Source: Bacillus sp. OK048
Lineage (GTDB): Bacteria > Bacillota > Bacilli > Bacillales > Cytobacillaceae
Assembly (NCBI RefSeq): GCF_900103525.1
Contig: NZ_FNHN01000001.1
Location: forward strand, 1-64,000
Reading direction: 5' to 3'
Length of the DNA stretch: 64,000 bases
Below the pieces are notes generated by a model. It was not told the origin of the DNA. It worked only from the letters and a program-made list of their open reading frames with translations, and did not search any database. The translations under genes were made by a program, and so were the position numbers. This document shows, piece by piece, positions 60,175-64,000 of this stretch; position 1 is the stretch's first letter, and every line of letters starts with the position of its first letter.

Positions 60175-61254
60175 TTAATTTTTCTCTTCAAGAACCTCAT
60201 TCTTTTTTACCATAAGCTTATCTATTTCTGCCAATACTTTTATACTCGCATCGTTTGAATCATCAGCATAGATATCAATAAAATCGCCATCATATTCATG
60301 CGTTGCATGATCATAGCGCGGATCATAATAATGTTCTAACAAGATATGGATCATCATTTGATAGTCCTTAGTTTCTAACGTTTGAATTAATGCCTTTTTC
60401 ATTTCATTGTCTTTTATCCTTCTCAGGATTTTTTCAATTCCCAGTGAAATATGATCATGATACCAAGGTTCAGTTTGATAAGGCAATACATATTCATTTA
60501 CTAATTGTTTTACTCGCTGCTCAATAGGGGTATGGATATATAGGTTGATTCCCTTCATTTTTCTATCCATAAGTTCTTTAGGCTGAACAGCTTTCCCAAT
60601 CCGTTTACTTTCTGCTTCCATCAATAAATAAGGAGATCCTTGTATTTCTCTAAGCCCTTTATATAACAAAGAATCAAAGATTTTTTGATTATTTCCTTCT
60701 CCTAATCCAATTGTGCCAAAAATAGAGCCTCGATGGGCCGCCATTTCCTCTAAATCAAGTATCGGATACCCCTGTGACCTTAATTGCTTCAATACATCTG
60801 TTTTCCCTACCCCAGTTAGTCCATGTAATACAATTGCCTTGTCTGGGAACATGGTTGGTATTTGTTTAAGAATATATTGGCGGTAAGCCTTATAACCTCC
60901 TTCTAAACGCATCGCATAGATTCCTGCAAACTCTAAAAAGGTTACAACCGCCTTACTACGCATTCCCCCGCGCCAACAATGGATAACTAATTCTTGCTCA
61001 TTTGCCATTGCTGCTTTAATTTGTTGAAGCAGACTAGGAATTTTAGGTGAAACAAACTCCATTGCTCTCCATTTGGCAGCAGCTTGTCCCTCTTGTTTAT
61101 AGATTGTCCCAATTACCGCCCGCTCTTCATCTGTGAATAATGGAATGTTGATTGCTTCTGGAATTGAACCATCCTTATACTCAATAGGTGATCGAATATC
61201 AATGATCAGTGGATTCTGTATTGTTTGTAATTCCTCAACAGTAATTTCCTTCAT
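60175..61254 (-). CDS. mnmH: tRNA 2-selenouridine synthase
   Basis: This 359-residue enzyme (also called SelU/YbbB) replaces the sulfur of 2-thiouridine at the tRNA wobble position with selenium, using selenophosphate. An N-terminal rhodanese domain has the catalytic Cys in IHCWRGGMRSK (about residue 93), and a P-loop domain has HGLTGVGKTDVL (about 143-154). It implies SelD elsewhere in the genome and matches the selenoprotein formate dehydrogenase at 40787. Confidence 0.92.
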   Translation of the reverse strand: MKEITVEELQTIQNPLIIDIRSPIEYKDGSIPEAINIPLFTDEERAVIGTIYKQEGQAAAKWRAMEFVSPKIPSLLQQIKAAMANEQELVIHCWRGGMRSKAVVTFLEFAGIYAMRLEGGYKAYRQYILKQIPTMFPDKAIVLHGLTGVGKTDVLKQLRSQGYPILDLEEMAAHRGSIFGTIGLGEGNNQKIFDSLLYKGLREIQGSPYLLMEAESKRIGKAVQPKELMDRKMKGINLYIHTPIEQRVKQLVNEYVLPYQTEPWYHDHISLGIEKILRRIKDNEMKKALIQTLETKDYQMMIHILLEHYYDPRYDHATHEYDGDFIDIYADDSNDASIKVLAEIDKLMVKKNEVLEEKN

Positions 61255-61307
61255 TTATAGAAACGCCTCATTTTCTATCTAATTTGAAAAATGTGCTTAA
61301 ACAAACA

Positions 61308-61329
61308 AAACTTCCAAAAATGGAAGTTT
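61308..61329 (-). terminator. Terminator-like hairpin after the gene at 61447
   Basis: AAACTTCC / GGAAGTTT stem followed on the minus strand by a T-rich tail. Confidence 0.5.
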
Positions 61330-61446
61330 AAAAGGGAATTCCTTTAATTGATCAATCACAAATAAGTTCAGTAAAAGTATAGACTAATTATATAAGAGTT
61401 ATACGAAGGTTTCAAGAAAACATTCATGCCAATTCCCTGGAATGAG

Positions 61447-61839
61447 TTAGCGAAATGGTATTCCTGTTAAGTTTTCAACTGCTTGACAAAATCGTTCCCA
61501 TTCACGAGGAAAACATTCAATGCCTTCACTTTCGTAAATTTTACCTTTGGTATTAAGCTTAATCGACCAAAACATCCCATCGAGAATAATTCCCTCTTCT
61601 TTTCGATAGGAACGTTCCCATTCCCAAATATTCAGCGAATAAATTTCACTTTTAAACTCTTCCATACTTCCGATACGTTTTCGCTCCATAGGAGTAAATG
61701 GGGTGACATTGTCTTTGTTTCCCCATTCAAAAACAGTAAATGTATTCCGATAGAAATCAACATGAACCTTATAAGAGATACCAGAAAAACCATCAATTCC
61801 TGCAATTAATGAGTTGATTGTTTCCTTTACCTTCATCAT
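61447..61839 (-). CDS. Conserved hypothetical protein (130 residues)
   Basis: Not recognised. The protein is soluble, with VHVDFYRNTFTVFEWGN, SLNIWEWERSYRKEEGIILD and LNTKGKIYESEGIECFPREW; it is rich in Trp, Tyr and Glu and seems a single mixed alpha/beta domain. A GAGG site precedes paired ATG codons (61839 and 61836). Confidence 0.75.
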   Translation of the reverse strand: MMKVKETINSLIAGIDGFSGISYKVHVDFYRNTFTVFEWGNKDNVTPFTPMERKRIGSMEEFKSEIYSLNIWEWERSYRKEEGIILDGMFWSIKLNTKGKIYESEGIECFPREWERFCQAVENLTGIPFR

Positions 61840-61956
61840 CAATTCCTCATCCTTACCAAAACAAATTTAAGCTTTCCCTACCATCTACTAAAATTATAGT
61901 AAATATTCTTCTAGCATTCTGTAACAAATAACACTAATCAAAAGTTTTCTGAAAAT

Positions 61957-61987
61957 AAAAAATCTACTCTAAGCGAGCAGATTTTTT
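61957..61987 (-). terminator. Terminator of the trp operon
   Basis: AAAAAATCT(A)CTC pairs with GAG(C)AGATTTTTT just after trpA. Confidence 0.8.
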
Positions 61988-61991
61988 ATTC

Positions 61992-62777
61992 CTACCTTAC
62001 GTTTTTTTCTGGCCTAAGAACAGACATAAAGCTCTCCAAGCTATGCAAATCATTTTTATGGAGCAAGTCAACAATCTTACTTCCGACAATGACTCCATCA
62101 CAATGTGCTGTTAACTCGTGGTTTTGTTTTTCATTTGAAATTCCAAACCCAGCCACTACCGGAATCGGACTAATTTCTTTCACCGTCTTTAAGTATTCGA
62201 TAACTTCTTGATCAAATTCATTTCTCGTTCCCGTTATTCCTTTTACGGTAACCGTATATAAAAATCCATTGCCTCGATTTGAAATTTCTTTGATTCTTTC
62301 TTTTGGAGAAGTCAAGGTAACAAGTCGGATTAATTCAATTCCTAAATCTTCTAATTCACCTGCAATTAGTTCCTCTTCTTCAAGCGGAAGATCAGGGATG
62401 ATACAGCCGTCTACCCCAGCATTCGCTATATCTTGTGCAAATGCGGATATCCCATATGAATAGATAGGATTTAAGTATGTCATTAGGACGATAGGAATAG
62501 ACACTACATCCCTCGCTTTTTCAAGTTCATTGATGATTCCCCTTAGTGTTGTACCGTTTTGAAGCGCCCTGATCCCTGCTTGCTGAATCGTCGGACCATC
62601 TGCTACAGGATCAGAAAAGGGAACGCCAATTTCGATGAGCGTAGCACCGAATTTTTCCAACGTGATTAGACGCTCTTGCAGGTTGTTCAGTCCACCATCA
62701 CCAGCCATGATATAGGGGATAAAAGCCTTCCGCTCTTGCTCTTTTAACGACTTGAATGATTGTTCAATTCTATTCAT
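61992..62777 (-). CDS. trpA: Tryptophan synthase alpha chain
   Basis: This 261-residue TIM barrel cleaves indole-3-glycerol phosphate to indole. The catalytic acids are in LIEIGVPFSDPVADGPTIQQ (Glu and Asp), with VTLTSPKERI and VAGFGISNEKQNHEL for phosphate binding. Its start shares one base with the trpB stop, so translation is coupled. It is the last gene of the trp operon, followed by a terminator. Confidence 0.95.
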   Translation of the reverse strand: MNRIEQSFKSLKEQERKAFIPYIMAGDGGLNNLQERLITLEKFGATLIEIGVPFSDPVADGPTIQQAGIRALQNGTTLRGIINELEKARDVVSIPIVLMTYLNPIYSYGISAFAQDIANAGVDGCIIPDLPLEEEELIAGELEDLGIELIRLVTLTSPKERIKEISNRGNGFLYTVTVKGITGTRNEFDQEVIEYLKTVKEISPIPVVAGFGISNEKQNHELTAHCDGVIVGSKIVDLLHKNDLHSLESFMSVLRPEKNVR

Positions 62778-63979
62778 TATCCTCTCTCCCTCTCTAACCT
62801 TTCTTTAACAGCCATTACGTCCTTATCACCTCGGCCGGATAAGCAAACTACGATATTTTCCGTTTCCTTCCTTTCAGCAGCAAGTTTAACCGCAAAGGCA
62901 ATGGCATGTGCACTCTCAAGTGCAGGGATAATTCCTTCTAGCTTTGAGAGAAGTTGAAATGCATCCAATGCTTCTTTATCTGTAATAGAATGATATTCTG
63001 CTCTTCCACTGTCTTTTAAGTAACTATGTTCAGGTCCTACTCCAGGATAATCAAGCCCAGCCGAAACAGAATGTGCTTCAATGATTTGTCCTTCCTCATC
63101 TTGCAGTAAGTACATTAAAGCGCCATGCAGTACTCCTGGTTTTCCCTTTGTCAGTGATGCGGCATGGAAAGCCGTTTCTACCCCTTGCCCTGCTGCCTCT
63201 ACTCCAAATAGACTTACTTCATTGTCCTCAATAAACGGATGGAACATTCCAGCCGCATTGCTTCCACCGCCGATACAGGCAACAACAGCTTCAGGAAGAC
63301 CTCCTACCTGTGCTAAAAATTGCTTTCTTGTTTCCTTGCCAATGACACTCTGAAAATCTCTTACCATCACTGGAAATGGATGTGGTCCCATTACTGAACC
63401 TAGAAGGTAGTGAGTATCATCCACATGTTCCACCCAGTAGCGTAATGCTTCATTAACAGCGTCTTTTAAGGTGGCACTGCCAGAGGTAACACTAACAACC
63501 TTTGCTCCAAGAAGCTCCATACGGAAGACATTTAGTGCCTGACGTTTGATGTCTTCTTCTCCCATAAAAATAATGCAGTCAAGATTTAATAAGGCGCAAA
63601 CAGTTGCCGTCGCCACACCATGTTGTCCTGCACCCGTTTCAGCAACAATTTTTCTTTTTCCCATTCTAACAGCTAGCAGTGCTTGACCGATTGCATTGTT
63701 TATTTTATGGGCTCCGGTATGATTCAGGTCCTCACGTTTAAGATAAATTTGGGCACCGCCAGCATGTTTTGTTAGATTCTTTGCATGATATAGCGGTGTT
63801 TCTCTTCCAACATATTCTGATAAGTATCCATCTATTTCTGCTTGGAAACTTGGGTCAGCTTTAGCAATTTTATAAGCTTCATCCAACTCAAGAACTGCTT
63901 TCATCAGTGTTTCTGGTACAAACCTTCCACCATAAATACCAAATTTTCCTTTTTCATTCGGCAGTGTATATGAATTCAT
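62777..63979 (-). CDS. trpB: Tryptophan synthase beta chain
   Basis: This 400-residue PLP enzyme joins indole and serine. The PLP Lys is in [15 protein letters not shown], the catalytic Glu in [19 protein letters not shown], and the PLP phosphate loop is [10 protein letters not shown]. Its ATG lies near the window edge with GGAGGAA upstream (63990s), so the rest of the trp operon must lie beyond the window. Confidence 0.96.
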   Translation of the reverse strand: MNSYTLPNEKGKFGIYGGRFVPETLMKAVLELDEAYKIAKADPSFQAEIDGYLSEYVGRETPLYHAKNLTKHAGGAQIYLKREDLNHTGAHKINNAIGQALLAVRMGKRKIVAETGAGQHGVATATVCALLNLDCIIFMGEEDIKRQALNVFRMELLGAKVVSVTSGSATLKDAVNEALRYWVEHVDDTHYLLGSVMGPHPFPVMVRDFQSVIGKETRKQFLAQVGGLPEAVVACIGGGSNAAGMFHPFIEDNEVSLFGVEAAGQGVETAFHAASLTKGKPGVLHGALMYLLQDEEGQIIEAHSVSAGLDYPGVGPEHSYLKDSGRAEYHSITDKEALDAFQLLSKLEGIIPALESAHAIAFAVKLAAERKETENIVVCLSGRGDKDVMAVKERLERERG

Positions 63980-64000
63980 TCCTTGTTCCTCCTGTTTGGC

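Noticed and set aside
1..64000. tRNA, rRNA or prophage/IS genes
   Set aside because: None could be recognised; gaps are short and mostly explained by promoters, terminators and repeats.

Overview
The window reads as a chromosomal segment of an endospore-forming, low-GC Bacillota, most likely a Bacillaceae member near Neobacillus/Bacillus. Support for this: strong AGGAGG-type ribosome binding sites, many short stem plus T-run terminators, and small Bacillus-type genes (SspH-, Sda-, YhfH-, YkuS-, YdjO- and YuzL-like). No tRNA, rRNA, CRISPR array, prophage or intact insertion sequence is visible.

Region 1 (about 1-20,900) is an accessory catabolic block. Two IclR regulators flank an alpha/beta hydrolase. 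Next come a NitT/TauT-type ABC importer, a GntR regulator and a LIV-type ABC importer, which follows a four-gene molybdenum hydroxylase operon (CoxG, FAD, [2Fe-2S] and Mo subunits) in the same direction. A MocA-like/XdhC pair for Mo-cofactor maturation and a LysR regulator divergent from an acyl-CoA-dehydrogenase-fold monooxygenase complete it. Together these look like uptake plus oxidative attack on an unknown aromatic or N-heterocyclic compound. The Mo subunit carries the FRGAGR loop rather than the CO-dehydrogenase Cys loop, so it is not a true CO dehydrogenase.

Region 2 (about 20,900-30,600) holds a class III-like aspartokinase, a CoA-pyrophosphatase-type Nudix protein and a tyrosine/homogentisate operon (HPPD, flavin-reductase-like protein, FAH-family hydrolase, homogentisate dioxygenase). 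Upstream of that operon is a TrpXYZ-like ABC importer.

Region 3 (about 30,600-53,700) is housekeeping and stress: a cation/proton antiporter with a terminator in its leader, LTA synthase, SspH, an acyl-CoA-dehydrogenase-like protein, two NarK-family transporters (one fused to PAS), a selenocysteine formate dehydrogenase, an MHYT/PAS histidine kinase, a run of tiny genes, SCO1, an ABC-F protein, a D,D-carboxypeptidase and a C-terminally truncated MprF.

Region 4 (about 53,700-64,000) has a cupredoxin, FNR-box-preceded pflB with pflA, yidC behind a MifM-like leader ORF, a GNAT enzyme, an Sda-like checkpoint peptide, mnmH (tRNA 2-selenouridine synthase) and trpBA.

Two points stand out. First, the ORF just upstream of yidC has the plan of a MifM-type arrest peptide: an N-terminal membrane segment, an RIxxYIR block, an acidic cluster, and an anti-Shine-Dalgarno run inside the ORF that pairs perfectly over 9 nt with the yidC SD. 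Second, the formate dehydrogenase gene is read through an in-frame TGA with a SECIS-like hairpin just after it, and mnmH lies in the same window, indicating an organism that uses selenium. FNR-type boxes before narK and pflB link the nitrate and formate genes to oxygen limitation. All functional calls rest on reading motifs by eye; no database search was possible.
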